64,000 nucleotides of DNA from Actinocorallia sp. API 0066 (GTDB lineage: Bacteria > Actinomycetota > Actinomycetes > Streptosporangiales > Streptosporangiaceae), in NCBI RefSeq assembly GCF_020991275.1, contig NZ_JAJLQY010000006.1:372001-436000 (forward strand), read 5' to 3'. The notes beneath the pieces were generated by a model. That model did not search any database. It had not been told where the DNA came from and saw only the letters and a program-made list of their open reading frames with translations. The position numbers were made by a program, and so were the translations under genes. Shown in pieces: positions 7,889-16,015 of the stretch. Numbering within the stretch: the stretch's first letter is position 1; each line of letters begins with the position of its first letter.

Positions 7889-8644
7889 ATGCTGCACAAG
7901 CGCCTTCTCCCCCTCGCGCTTACCGCCGTCCTGGCGACCGCGGGGTGCACCTTCCAGATCGGGGATCCCTCGATCGTCCAGCCGACACCCAGCTCGTCGA
8001 TCAAGCAGGACGCCCCGCAGACCGGCGACGGCCCCACGACCGAGCAGGGCGGCGTCCCCACCGCCAACGACAGCTTCTCCGACGCCGACGTCACCAAGGA
8101 GATCAACGACGCCGTCGACGTCGTGAACACCTACTGGTCCACGCACTGGAGCGAGTTCTTCACCGGCACCTACACGGCGCCGAGGGTGCTCGGCGCCTAC
8201 AACGGCAGCGACCCCAACCGCTTCACCTGCGGCGGCGAACCCGCGCTGGAGATGAACGCCTACTTCTGCATCCCCGAGGACTACGTGGCCTGGGACTTCA
8301 ACCTGATGCGCGACGGTTACGCCGAAGGCGACGCCTGGATCTACCTCGTCATCGCGCACGAGTGGGGCCACGCCATCCAGCACCGCCTCGACACCAGCCT
8401 CGTCTCGGCCGCCAGCGAACTCCAGGCCGACTGCCTCGCGGGCGCCGTCCTGTACGGGGCCACCAAGGACGGCACCCTCCTGTGGGAGGCGGGCGACACC
8501 GCCGAGATCAGCGCGGGCCTCACCAAGCTCGGCGACGAGACCCCGTGGACCGACCCGAGCAGCCACGGCGACGCCATCGAACGCGTGAGCGCCTTCGGCA
8601 AGGGCCGAACCGGCGGCGTCCTAGGCTGCTTGAACTCTGCTTGA
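7889..8644 (+). CDS. Neutral zinc metallopeptidase lipoprotein (YpfJ-like)
   Basis: 251 residues from the ATG at 7889 (GGAG 10 bases upstream); this start gives a clean lipoprotein signal, with hydrophobic LLPLALTAVLA and lipobox TAGC. The zinc motif HEWGHAIQH lies in the second half, followed by a glutamate-containing ELQADCLAGAV segment, as in the YpfJ/KPN_00809 family of putative neutral zinc peptidases. Four or more cysteines suggest disulphides outside the cell. Probably membrane-anchored on the outer face; substrate unknown. It stands alone, convergent with the transglutaminase gene 24 bp away. Confidence 0.85.
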   Translation: MLHKRLLPLALTAVLATAGCTFQIGDPSIVQPTPSSSIKQDAPQTGDGPTTEQGGVPTANDSFSDADVTKEINDAVDVVNTYWSTHWSEFFTGTYTAPRVLGAYNGSDPNRFTCGGEPALEMNAYFCIPEDYVAWDFNLMRDGYAEGDAWIYLVIAHEWGHAIQHRLDTSLVSAASELQADCLAGAVLYGATKDGTLLWEAGDTAEISAGLTKLGDETPWTDPSSHGDAIERVSAFGKGRTGGVLGCLNSA

Positions 8645-8668
8645 TTGGGCCGGGGGTTCGGGCGCGGG

Positions 8669-9511
8669 TCACCCCAGGCGGGTGACTTCGACGCGGACGT
8701 TCATGACGCTGCTGGGGGCGCCGTGGTAGATGCCCTTGAGTGGGGGGACGTCGTCGTAGTCGCGGCCCCGGGCGACGGTCACGTGGCACTCGCCGACGGC
8801 GACGCCGTTGGTCGGGTCGTGCGCGACCCAGTCGCCCGCCCAGTACTCGACCCAGGCGTGGCTCTGGCCCTCCAGCGTGTCCCCGGGCAGCGCGGAAGGG
8901 TCAGGGTGCAGGTAGCCCGACACGTAGCGCGCGGGCAGGCCGACCGTCCGGAGCATCCCCACGGTGAGGTGGGCGATGTCCTGGCAGACGCCGCGCCCGT
9001 CCTCCCACGCCTCCTGCGCGCTCGTGTGCACGCCCGTGACGCCCGACACGTAGGCGACCCTGTCCCGCACCCAGCCGGAGACGAGCGAGGCCGCCTCGTG
9101 CGGATCAGCGCCGCGCACGAGCGCGCGGACCTGCGCGCACAGGTCCGGCGACAGCTCGGTGCGCGGGGTCGGCGCGAGGTACTCCTCAAGCCCGAGGCTC
9201 TCCACGCAGGCGGGCAGCTCGGTCCAGCTCGGCGGGTCCGGCAGCGTGGGCGCCGTGCTCGTCTCGACGGTGCTGCGCGCCACGAGGACGAGCGAGTGGT
9301 GCGAAGCCTGGAGGTCGAAGCTGGACACCTCGCTCCCCCAGTAGTCCCAGTAGGACCAGACGGGGACGTGCGGCTCCACCGTGAGCCGGTTGCCCAGGAC
9401 CGTCTGCCCGGGAAGCGTCAGCGGGGCCATCCTTACCTCGTTGTAGGAGGCGCGCGCGTCGCCGTCGTAGGAGACGCGCGTGGTGTGCGTGATCTGTAGC
9501 CGCCAGCCCAT
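8669..9511 (-). CDS. Transglutaminase-like protein of the alpha-E/ATP-grasp operon
   Basis: 280 residues. An N-terminal beta domain (THTTRVSYDGDARASYNEVR) precedes the transglutaminase/protease core with its triad: Cys in GRGVCQDIAHL, His in GQSHAWVEYW, Asp in HDPTNG. It is the last of three genes conserved together across bacteria (ATP-grasp, alpha-E, transglutaminase), proposed from comparative genomics to act in peptide or amide tagging, with the transglutaminase-like protein as hydrolase or transferase. It starts one base after the alpha-E stop, with GGAGGGC as ribosome site inside that gene. No signal peptide. Confidence 0.9.
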   Translation of the reverse strand: MGWRLQITHTTRVSYDGDARASYNEVRMAPLTLPGQTVLGNRLTVEPHVPVWSYWDYWGSEVSSFDLQASHHSLVLVARSTVETSTAPTLPDPPSWTELPACVESLGLEEYLAPTPRTELSPDLCAQVRALVRGADPHEAASLVSGWVRDRVAYVSGVTGVHTSAQEAWEDGRGVCQDIAHLTVGMLRTVGLPARYVSGYLHPDPSALPGDTLEGQSHAWVEYWAGDWVAHDPTNGVAVGECHVTVARGRDYDDVPPLKGIYHGAPSSVMNVRVEVTRLG

Positions 9512-9512
9512 G

Positions 9513-10457
9513 TCAGCCCTCCTGTTCCCAGGCCACCGGAAGCGCGTACTGGAAGTACTTGTCCGCGACGGCCTCCGACGCCCTGCCGCATGTGTTCTGC
9601 ATCGCCGTGAGCAGCTCCGGCAGCTGTTCCAGGAGCAGCGACGCGTCCGTGTACTCCAGCCGGGTCCGCAGCTGCCCGATCGGGCGGCGCGCCGCGTCGG
9701 TGAACCCGGCGCGCGCGGGATCGGGATCCAGGACGGCCAGGCACTCTTCGGCGACCGTCAGCGCGTGCAGGACGGACCGGGGGAAGAGCCGGTCCAGGAT
9801 GAGGAACGCGGCGACGAGGCGTGGTTCGCCCGTCCCGCCGTGCGTGCGGATGTAGGACTCGTCGGCTCCGCTGGCCCGTAGCAGCATCGACCAGTCCGGC
9901 GCGTAGGAGGCCGACGGCGTCCGCAGCGAAAGCAGCCGCGCCGTCATGTCGATCCGCTCCAGGCTGCGGCCCAGGACGAGGAAGTGCCAACCCTCGTCAC
10001 GGCTCATCGTGGCGTCGGCGAGGCCGGAGAACAGGGCGGCCCGCTCCCTGACGTAGCGCAGGAACACGTGCGGCCCGAGCCGGGTCGCCTCCCGCCGTCT
10101 GCCTTCGAGCTCGTGCCACGTGACGTTCAGGCACTCCCACATCTCGGTGGAGATGACCTCGCGTACGCTGCGGCCCCCTGTGCGCGCCGCCTGGAGCGCC
10201 CCGGTGATGGACGAAGGGCTGGCGTCGTCATAGGCGAGGCGGGACAGGACGGTGCCTATGTCGATGCGCTCGTCGCCCGGCGGCACCCCGAGGATGGCCA
10301 TGAGGGCGCGGCATCCGCCGTCCACGTCGGCGGACGGCTCCTCCAGCATCCGGTGGACGTGCACGTCCAGGATGCGCGCGGTGTCGTCGGCGCGCTCGAC
10401 GTAGCGGCCGATCCAGAAGAGGGTCTCGGCGATGCGGCTGAGCAGTCCTGTCTTCAC
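9513..10457 (-). CDS. Alpha-E domain protein
   Basis: 314 residues, almost entirely helical. The N-terminus LLSRIAETLFWIGRYVERAD is the hallmark of the alpha-E family, with further conserved ILDVHVHRML and GWHFLVLGRSLERIDMTARL segments. It has no known catalytic motif; in the conserved three-gene module it is thought to be a scaffold or substrate-handling subunit for the ATP-grasp enzyme. Its start overlaps the ATP-grasp stop by 4 bases and its stop is one base from the transglutaminase start, so the three are translated as one unit. Confidence 0.92.
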   Translation of the reverse strand: MKTGLLSRIAETLFWIGRYVERADDTARILDVHVHRMLEEPSADVDGGCRALMAILGVPPGDERIDIGTVLSRLAYDDASPSSITGALQAARTGGRSVREVISTEMWECLNVTWHELEGRRREATRLGPHVFLRYVRERAALFSGLADATMSRDEGWHFLVLGRSLERIDMTARLLSLRTPSASYAPDWSMLLRASGADESYIRTHGGTGEPRLVAAFLILDRLFPRSVLHALTVAEECLAVLDPDPARAGFTDAARRPIGQLRTRLEYTDASLLLEQLPELLTAMQNTCGRASEAVADKYFQYALPVAWEQEG

Positions 10458-11992
10458 TGCTGCTGTGCTCCTTCCGCGGGGCCGCCTTCGGGCACGGTGA
10501 CGTCGGCCGTGGCGCGCGGCAGGGGGATCGGCGGGTGCTCGGGGGCCTGCGCGGCCGACCTGTCGGCGGCGAGCACCCAGGTGTCCTTGGATCCGCCGCC
10601 CTGCGAGGAGTTCACGACGAGTTCCCCTTCAGGCAGCGCCACCCGGGTGAGGCCGCCCGGCAGCACCCACACGTCCTCGCCGTCGTTCACCGCGAACGGC
10701 CTCAGGTCCACGTGCCGGGGGGCCGGGCCGCGCTCGGTGAGCGTCGGCACCGTGGACAGCGAGACGGGCCGCTGGGCGAGCCAGCCGCGCGGGTCGCGGG
10801 TGACGGACGCGCGCAGCGCCTCCAGCGTCTCCTGGTCGGCGTGGGGGCCGATGACGATGCCCTTGCCGCCCGCGCCGTCCACCGGCTTGAGGACGAGCTG
10901 GTCGAGCCGCTCCAGCACCCACGCGGTGACGTCGGGGTCGTCGAGCCGGTAGGACTCCACGTTGGCCAGGAGGGGCTCCTCCCCGAGGTAGTAGCGGATC
11001 ATCTCCGGCACGTAGGTGTAGATCAGCTTGTCGTCGGCGACGCCGTTGCCGACCGCGTTGGCGATCGTCACGTTGCCCGCGCGCGCCGCGTTGACGATGC
11101 CGGGACAGCCGATGACGCTGCCTGCGTTGAAGTGCAGCGGATCCAGGTAGGCGTCGTCTATCCGGCGGTAGATGACGTGGACGGGGCGGCGTCCCTGCGT
11201 CGTCTGGATGTACACGCGGTTGTTCGCGCAGAGCAGGTCGCGGCCTTCGACGAGTTCGACGCCCATCAGCCGCGCCAGCAGGGTGTGTTCGAAGTAGGCG
11301 GCGTTGCCCACGCCGGGGGTGAGGACGGCCACCACGGGGTCGGACACGTCACGCGGGGCGGCCGCGCGCAGGGCGGCCAGGAGGCGGGCGGGGTACTCGT
11401 CGACGGGGTGGACGTGCTGTTCGGCGAACAGCCCCGGGAACGTCCGGGTCATCGCCAGGCGGTTCTCCATGACGTAGCTCACCCCTGACGGGGTGCGCAC
11501 GTTGTCTTCGAGGACGCGGAAGCGGCCGTCCTCGTCGCGGATGAGGTCGATGCCGGAGATGTGGGCCCGCACCCCGTTCGGCGGGGTGAGCCCGCTCACC
11601 TCCCGGTGGAAGTGCGCCGAGGAGCAGATCAGCCGCCACGGCACCACCCCGTCGCGGAAGATCTCCCCCGGCCCGTACACGTCGGCGAGGAACGCCTCCA
11701 GGGCGAGGACCCGCTGTCGGACGCCGCGTGCCAGGCCCGGCCACTCCAGCGCGTCTATGACGCGCGGGATGAGGTCGAGGGGGAAGGGTCTCTCTTCGCC
11801 CGCGTAGTCGAAGGTCACGCCGCGGTCGGTGAAGACGCGCGCCAGCTGGTCGGCCCGGAAGCGCAGCTCGGCCGGGTCCAGCGGCTGGAGGGCCGCGAGG
11901 ACGGGGCCGTAGGCGGCGCGGGGCACGCCGGCACGTTCGAACATCTCGTCCCAGGCCGCCGCGGGCTGATAGTCATCGAAGATGTCCGCCAT
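10454..11992 (-). CDS. Circularly permuted ATP-grasp type 2 enzyme
   Basis: About 512 residues from the ATG at 11992 (MADIFDDYQPAAAWDEMF), the usual start of this family; the frame stays open 21 codons further to a TTG at 12055. Family signatures: FDYAGEERPFPLDLIPRVI, GPGEIFRDGVVPWRL, ISGIDLIRDEDGRFRVLEDN, NAVGNGVADDKLIYTYVPE, and LKPVDGAGGKGIVIGPHA near the C-terminus. Such enzymes are predicted carboxylate-amine ligases. First gene of the coupled operon with alpha-E and transglutaminase. The C-terminal 60 residues are low-complexity. Divergent from the small peptide gene at 12181. Confidence 0.9.
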   Translation of the reverse strand: MADIFDDYQPAAAWDEMFERAGVPRAAYGPVLAALQPLDPAELRFRADQLARVFTDRGVTFDYAGEERPFPLDLIPRVIDALEWPGLARGVRQRVLALEAFLADVYGPGEIFRDGVVPWRLICSSAHFHREVSGLTPPNGVRAHISGIDLIRDEDGRFRVLEDNVRTPSGVSYVMENRLAMTRTFPGLFAEQHVHPVDEYPARLLAALRAAAPRDVSDPVVAVLTPGVGNAAYFEHTLLARLMGVELVEGRDLLCANNRVYIQTTQGRRPVHVIYRRIDDAYLDPLHFNAGSVIGCPGIVNAARAGNVTIANAVGNGVADDKLIYTYVPEMIRYYLGEEPLLANVESYRLDDPDVTAWVLERLDQLVLKPVDGAGGKGIVIGPHADQETLEALRASVTRDPRGWLAQRPVSLSTVPTLTERGPAPRHVDLRPFAVNDGEDVWVLPGGLTRVALPEGELVVNSSQGGGSKDTWVLAADRSAAQAPEHPPIPLPRATADVTVPEGGPAEGAQQQ

Positions 11993-12180
11993 GGCGGCAC
12001 AGTAGGTGGCCTCTGTTTCAGGCGAGTGAAGCTTGATCCCTGATCGTGTCAACAAGCGTGCTTTCGCCTGGTTGGCCCTTACTATGACCGGATTCAGCCT
12101 CGCCGGGCCCCGCTGACCGTGCGGAATGTCCGGATAACATGAGGTGGTAAGATCACTGACCCGTGGAAAGACGGTCGCGC

Positions 12181-12372
12181 ATGACGGAGGAGCCGGTTCC
12201 CGCGTCGTCCGGCGCCGCGCCCGTCGACCGAGCCGAGTTGAGGAACGCCGTGACCGATCAGCCTGTTTCCGTAGCCGAGGAGACCTCCGAGACGACCGCC
12301 GCCGACGAGGTGGCCGCCGCCCTGGCGAACTGGCCGACCAACACCGCGAACCCGCGGCGCACGCAGATCTGA
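12181..12372 (+). CDS. Small acidic peptide of unknown function
   Basis: 63 residues from ATG 12181, with GGAAAG 10 bases upstream; a GTG at 12163 adds six residues and lies only 10 bases after a TAAGAT box (12148-12153), so leaderless initiation is possible. The first 45 residues are Glu/Ala/Thr-rich; the C-terminal tail ANWPTNTANPRRTQI is basic and polar. No cysteine and no membrane segment. A perfect 15-bp stem terminator starts 11 bases after the stop, which supports a real transcribed gene. It lies divergent from the ATP-grasp/alpha-E/transglutaminase operon. I do not recognise a family; a leader-plus-core peptide substrate is one possibility. Confidence 0.55.
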   Translation: MTEEPVPASSGAAPVDRAELRNAVTDQPVSVAEETSETTAADEVAAALANWPTNTANPRRTQI

Positions 12373-12382
12373 CGCGGCCGTC

Positions 12383-12417
12383 CTGTCCCCGTCCGCCGAC
12401 CCGGCGGACGGGGACAG
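12383..12417. terminator. Strong bidirectional hairpin terminator
   Basis: Perfect 15-bp stem CTGTCCCCGTCCGCC / GGCGGACGGGGACAG with loop GACCC, between the small peptide gene and the convergent M20 peptidase gene. There is no U-tract, as is common in high-GC actinomycetes. Confidence 0.8.
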
Positions 12418-12451
12418 CCGCTTTCCGGGCCCCTACGGCCCGCTCAGCGCC

Positions 12452-13789
12452 TCACAGCGACGCCAGGAACAGCGCCTCGGCGTACGCGAGGTGCTCGATC
12501 TCCGTCGGGTCCACGCTCTCGTTGGGCGCGTGGATGAGGCAGGACGGCTCCTCGACGCCGAACAGCATGATCTCCGCGTCCGGGTAGACCCGCTGGAACA
12601 CCGCGCACAGCGGGATCGAGCCGCCCTCGCCCTGGCTCACCGGCTCCCTGCCGTAGGCGGCCTTCAACGCCTCGCCCATCTTCGCGTAGGCCGGGCCGCC
12701 CGTGTGCGCGCGGAACGGCTCGCCCGTGCCCTCGGGCTCCGCCGTCACCCGGACGCCCCAGGGGGCCGCCGCCTTCAGGTGCGCCGTCAGCAGGTCGAGC
12801 GCCTCCTGGGGCGCCGTGCCCGGCGGGACGCGCAGGTTGAGGCGGGCCCTCGCCTTCGCCTGGACGGCGGCCGCCGAGCCTTCCGCTGGAGGGCAGTCCA
12901 CCCCGAGCACGGTCAGGGCGGGCCGCGCCCACACCTGGTCGGCCACCGTGCCGCCGCCGACGAGCCCCACGCCGTCCAGGACGCCCGCGTCGGCGCGGAA
13001 GCGGCCCTCCGGGTAGGCGACCCCGTGCCACGTCTGGTCGGCCCGCAGGCCCTCGACGGTGACGTTCCCGCGCTCGTCGTGCAGGGTGCCGAGCATCCGG
13101 ATGAGCGCGATGAGCGCGTCGGGGGCGGCCCCGCCGTAGGAGCCGGAGTGCACGGGCCCCGCGAGGGTCTCCACCGAGACGACGACGTTGGCCATGCCGC
13201 GCAGCGTCTCGGTGAAGGTCGGGACGCCCACCTCGACGTTCCCGCTGTCCGCGACGAGGATGACGTCCGCCTGCGTCAGCTCCGGGTGGTCGGGGAGGAA
13301 CTCCTCAAGGCCGGGCCCGCCCTGTTCCTCCGAGCCCTCCGCGACGAGGACGACGCCCACAGGCAGGTCGTCGCCAAGCGCGCGCAGGGCCGTCAGGTGC
13401 ATCACGAGGTTGCCCTTGCAGTCGGCGGCCCCACGTCCGTACCAGCGGCCGTCGGGCTGGTCGGTCAGCTCCCACGGCGGTGTCAGCCACGCCGTCTCGT
13501 CCATCGGGGGCTGCACGTCGTAGTGGCAGTACAGAAGGACGGTCGGCCTGCCTGGGGGCGCCGCCTTACGGGCCACCACGGTGAAGGACCCGTCAGGCAT
13601 CTCGTGCGACCCGCCCTCCGTCAGCCCCTCGGCCGCGCAGGCCGCCAGCACCCACCGGGCCGCGGCCTCGCACTCCTGCTCGGGGTAGTGCGCCGGGTCA
13701 TAAACCGACCGGAACGCCACAAGCTCCGCGAGATCGTCCCGCGCCCGCCCCATCAGCCCCCGGACCCTCGTCCGCAACTCCTCGCTCAT
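12452..13789 (-). CDS. M20 family dipeptidase/deacylase
   Basis: 445 residues. Metallopeptidase M20 motifs in order: metal His in LLYCHYDVQPP near 85, bridging Asp in GRGAADCKGNLVMH near 118, catalytic GluGlu in AEGSEEQGGPGLEEFL near 152, metal Asp in ILVADSGN, and the C-terminal metal His in CLIHAPNESVD near 423. A dimerisation domain is inserted at about 190-310. It is closest to the cytosolic dipeptidase subgroup that cleaves dipeptides or acylated amino acids; the exact substrate cannot be read. Single gene, no signal peptide, sharing a terminator region with the small peptide gene. Confidence 0.9.
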   Translation of the reverse strand: MSEELRTRVRGLMGRARDDLAELVAFRSVYDPAHYPEQECEAAARWVLAACAAEGLTEGGSHEMPDGSFTVVARKAAPPGRPTVLLYCHYDVQPPMDETAWLTPPWELTDQPDGRWYGRGAADCKGNLVMHLTALRALGDDLPVGVVLVAEGSEEQGGPGLEEFLPDHPELTQADVILVADSGNVEVGVPTFTETLRGMANVVVSVETLAGPVHSGSYGGAAPDALIALIRMLGTLHDERGNVTVEGLRADQTWHGVAYPEGRFRADAGVLDGVGLVGGGTVADQVWARPALTVLGVDCPPAEGSAAAVQAKARARLNLRVPPGTAPQEALDLLTAHLKAAAPWGVRVTAEPEGTGEPFRAHTGGPAYAKMGEALKAAYGREPVSQGEGGSIPLCAVFQRVYPDAEIMLFGVEEPSCLIHAPNESVDPTEIEHLAYAEALFLASL

Positions 13790-14161
13790 CCTGCCCTCCG
13801 ATAGCCGTCAGTCCTCCGAGCATGCCCCACCCGTCCGCCGCGCCCCACGAGGCCCACGGACGATCATCGAACCATCTTCGGGTTGCATGGGAGGGAAGTG
13901 AAATGTGTCACTTTGCACAAAGCCCCGACGCGGCACCCGCCCCCGGCCGCGCGGGGGCCGGCTCCGCTCCGGCGCACCTCAGCAGGATCACGACCGTGCG
14001 GTCACCGGAAACAAAGAGTTTTCCGGGAGGCAACGGGCGACCTACATGGACAAGGCCAAAGACAGACATCAGCGGATCAGCTCGGCCTAAAATCGCAAGA
14101 TCCCCCACCGAACCCAGCTGACCTGCGCACGGAGTACCACAGAGCAGCACGGAGTAGCCGC
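13790..14161. promoter_or_regulatory. 372-bp leader region upstream of the polysaccharide operon
   Basis: No gene found. It holds two symmetric elements. At 13896-13913 AAGTGA and TCACTT flank AATGTG, an AT-rich patch that could be an operator. At 14005-14026 CCGGAAA and TTTCCGG flank an 8-base loop, followed by GGGAGGCAACGGGCG. The distance to the GT2 start (about 140 bp from the second element) fits a structured 5' leader. It matches no riboswitch consensus that I can recognise. Confidence 0.4.
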
Positions 14162-16015
14162 ATGCACGACCGGCCCGACCACGACATCAGCGGGGCTCCC
14201 GAACGTACCGCCGTCGGCTGGCCGGACGGCGACCCCCGCCGTCCCCGACCCCCGTACCGTGGCCCGCACGAGCACAGCGGCCCAGCGCAGCGGAGGCGCC
14301 CTCCCGGACCGGTCCCCCGGCAGCAGGCGCCCCTGGCGCAGGCCGCCCCGCCTCCGGCCGCCTCAGGGCGGCACACGGGCCCCGCCGTCCCGCCGCAGGC
14401 GCCGCCCCTGCGGCCGGTCGCCGCCGTCGGCGCGCCGACCCGCCCGCCACGGCCCGCCCCGAAGCCGCGCGCGTCCCCTCCGCCGCCCGTCTCGGACTCC
14501 AGGCTCCTCCCCCAGCCTCCGACGGACGAGGAGCGCGACTCCTATTCGGCGCGCCACCTGTGGCTCCTGAACATCTCCTCGATGGTCGGGATGATCTTCA
14601 TCCTGATCAGCGAGGTGCGGTTCGCCGCCCACATCGGCTGGGCCTGGCCGTTCGTGCCCTTCATGCTCTTCACCGTCGTCTACTTCCTGGTGACCGTCCG
14701 GCTCGACTGGTTCTCGCCGTCCTTCAACGTCATCCAGCACAACCGCCTGGTACGCCACTGGAAGCCGGACAGGTACCCCAGCGTCGACGTGTTCCTCCCG
14801 GTGTGCGGCGAGCCCATCGAGGTGCTGCACAACACCTGGACGCACGTGCGCAAGATGGCCATGACGTACCCGGGCCGGGTCGTGCCGTTCGTCATGGACG
14901 ACAGCGCCGACCCCGACCTCGCCGCGATGGCCGAGGACTTCGGCTTCCGCTACGCGGTACGGCCGAACCGGGGCTGGTACAAGAAGGCCGGCAACATGCA
15001 GTTCGGCTTCCAGCGCTCCGACGGCGACTTCATCCTCATCCTCGACGCCGACTTCACGCCGCGCGCCGACATGCTGAACCAGATCCTCCCGTACATGGAC
15101 GCCCAGCCCGACCTGGCGATCGTGCAGACGCCGCAGTACTTCCGGGTGCTGGACGAGCAGGGCTGGATCGAGCGGGGGGCGGGGGCCGTCCAGGAGTACT
15201 TCTACCGATCGGCCCAGGTGTCCCGTCAGGCGGCCGACGCGGCGATCTGCGTAGGCACGTGCGCGCTCTACCGTCGTGCCGCCCTGGACCAGAACGGCGG
15301 CACCACCCTCATCGAGCACTCCGAGGACGTCCATACGGGCTTCGACCTGCGCGCGCTGGGCTGGGACCTCAAGTACGTGCCCGTGGCGCTTGCCGCCGGT
15401 GTCTGCCCGGACAACGTCGGAGCGTTCTACAACCAGCAGTACCGCTGGTGCATGGGCTCGATGAGCCTGCTGACGAGCAGGAAGTTCTGGGGCACCGAGA
15501 TGCGCCGCGTCTCGCGCATGTCGTACTTCTCCGGCTTCTTCTACTACGCCCACACGGCGCTGTTCACCGTCGTCGGCCCGATCCTGCCGATCGTCATGCT
15601 CGCCATCGCGCCCGAACTCTTCGACGCCCACCACATGGTGTGGCTGCTACCGAGCATCATCCACGGCACCGTGATCTTCCCCCTGTGGCACCGCTGCGCC
15701 TACCGGATCGAGGCGTGGGCCGTCCGCATCCTCTACGGGTGGGCCCACTTCTTCGCCATCACCGACCTGCTACGGGGCCGCAAGATGGGCTGGCAGCCCA
15801 CCGGAGGCGGCAAGGCCAAGAAGAACAAGACACGCCGCCTCTGGATCGGCCTGCTCGGCTGGAGCGTCAGCAGCTCCGTCCTCTGGGTCGGCCTGGGGGT
15901 CTGGCGGTCCATCGAGTACGGGCCCGCTGACTACGCCCTCGTCCTGGGCGCCGGCCTGCTCCATCTCGCGGTGGTGCTGCGGGCCGTCGTCCAGCCGCGG
16001 GCGGCGGCGGAATGA
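14162..16015 (+). CDS. Processive family 2 glycosyltransferase (cellulose-synthase-like)
   Basis: 617 residues; ATG with GGAG upstream. Residues 1-120 are Pro/Arg-rich and probably disordered. Two membrane helices follow, then the cytoplasmic GT-A domain with all processive-synthase motifs: DDS near 245, DAD near 294 (LILDADFTPRADML), SED near 387 (HSEDVHTGFDLRALGW) and QQYRW near 425. Four to five C-terminal helices follow. No PilZ domain is visible. It should polymerise a beta-linked polysaccharide and extrude it. It overlaps the next gene (ATGA), and the GH26 gene downstream suggests the product could be a mannan or mixed-linkage glucan rather than cellulose; that is inference. Confidence 0.9.
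   Translation: MHDRPDHDISGAPERTAVGWPDGDPRRPRPPYRGPHEHSGPAQRRRPPGPVPRQQAPLAQAAPPPAASGRHTGPAVPPQAPPLRPVAAVGAPTRPPRPAPKPRASPPPPVSDSRLLPQPPTDEERDSYSARHLWLLNISSMVGMIFILISEVRFAAHIGWAWPFVPFMLFTVVYFLVTVRLDWFSPSFNVIQHNRLVRHWKPDRYPSVDVFLPVCGEPIEVLHNTWTHVRKMAMTYPGRVVPFVMDDSADPDLAAMAEDFGFRYAVRPNRGWYKKAGNMQFGFQRSDGDFILILDADFTPRADMLNQILPYMDAQPDLAIVQTPQYFRVLDEQGWIERGAGAVQEYFYRSAQVSRQAADAAICVGTCALYRRAALDQNGGTTLIEHSEDVHTGFDLRALGWDLKYVPVALAAGVCPDNVGAFYNQQYRWCMGSMSLLTSRKFWGTEMRRVSRMSYFSGFFYYAHTALFTVVGPILPIVMLAIAPELFDAHHMVWLLPSIIHGTVIFPLWHRCAYRIEAWAVRILYGWAHFFAITDLLRGRKMGWQPTGGGKAKKNKTRRLWIGLLGWSVSSSVLWVGLGVWRSIEYGPADYALVLGAGLLHLAVVLRAVVQPRAAAE

Noticed and set aside
10454-11992. The ATP-grasp gene as the missing member of the Ter module
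   Set aside because: It belongs to the circularly permuted type 2 group tied to alpha-E and transglutaminase, 15 kb away on its own operon.
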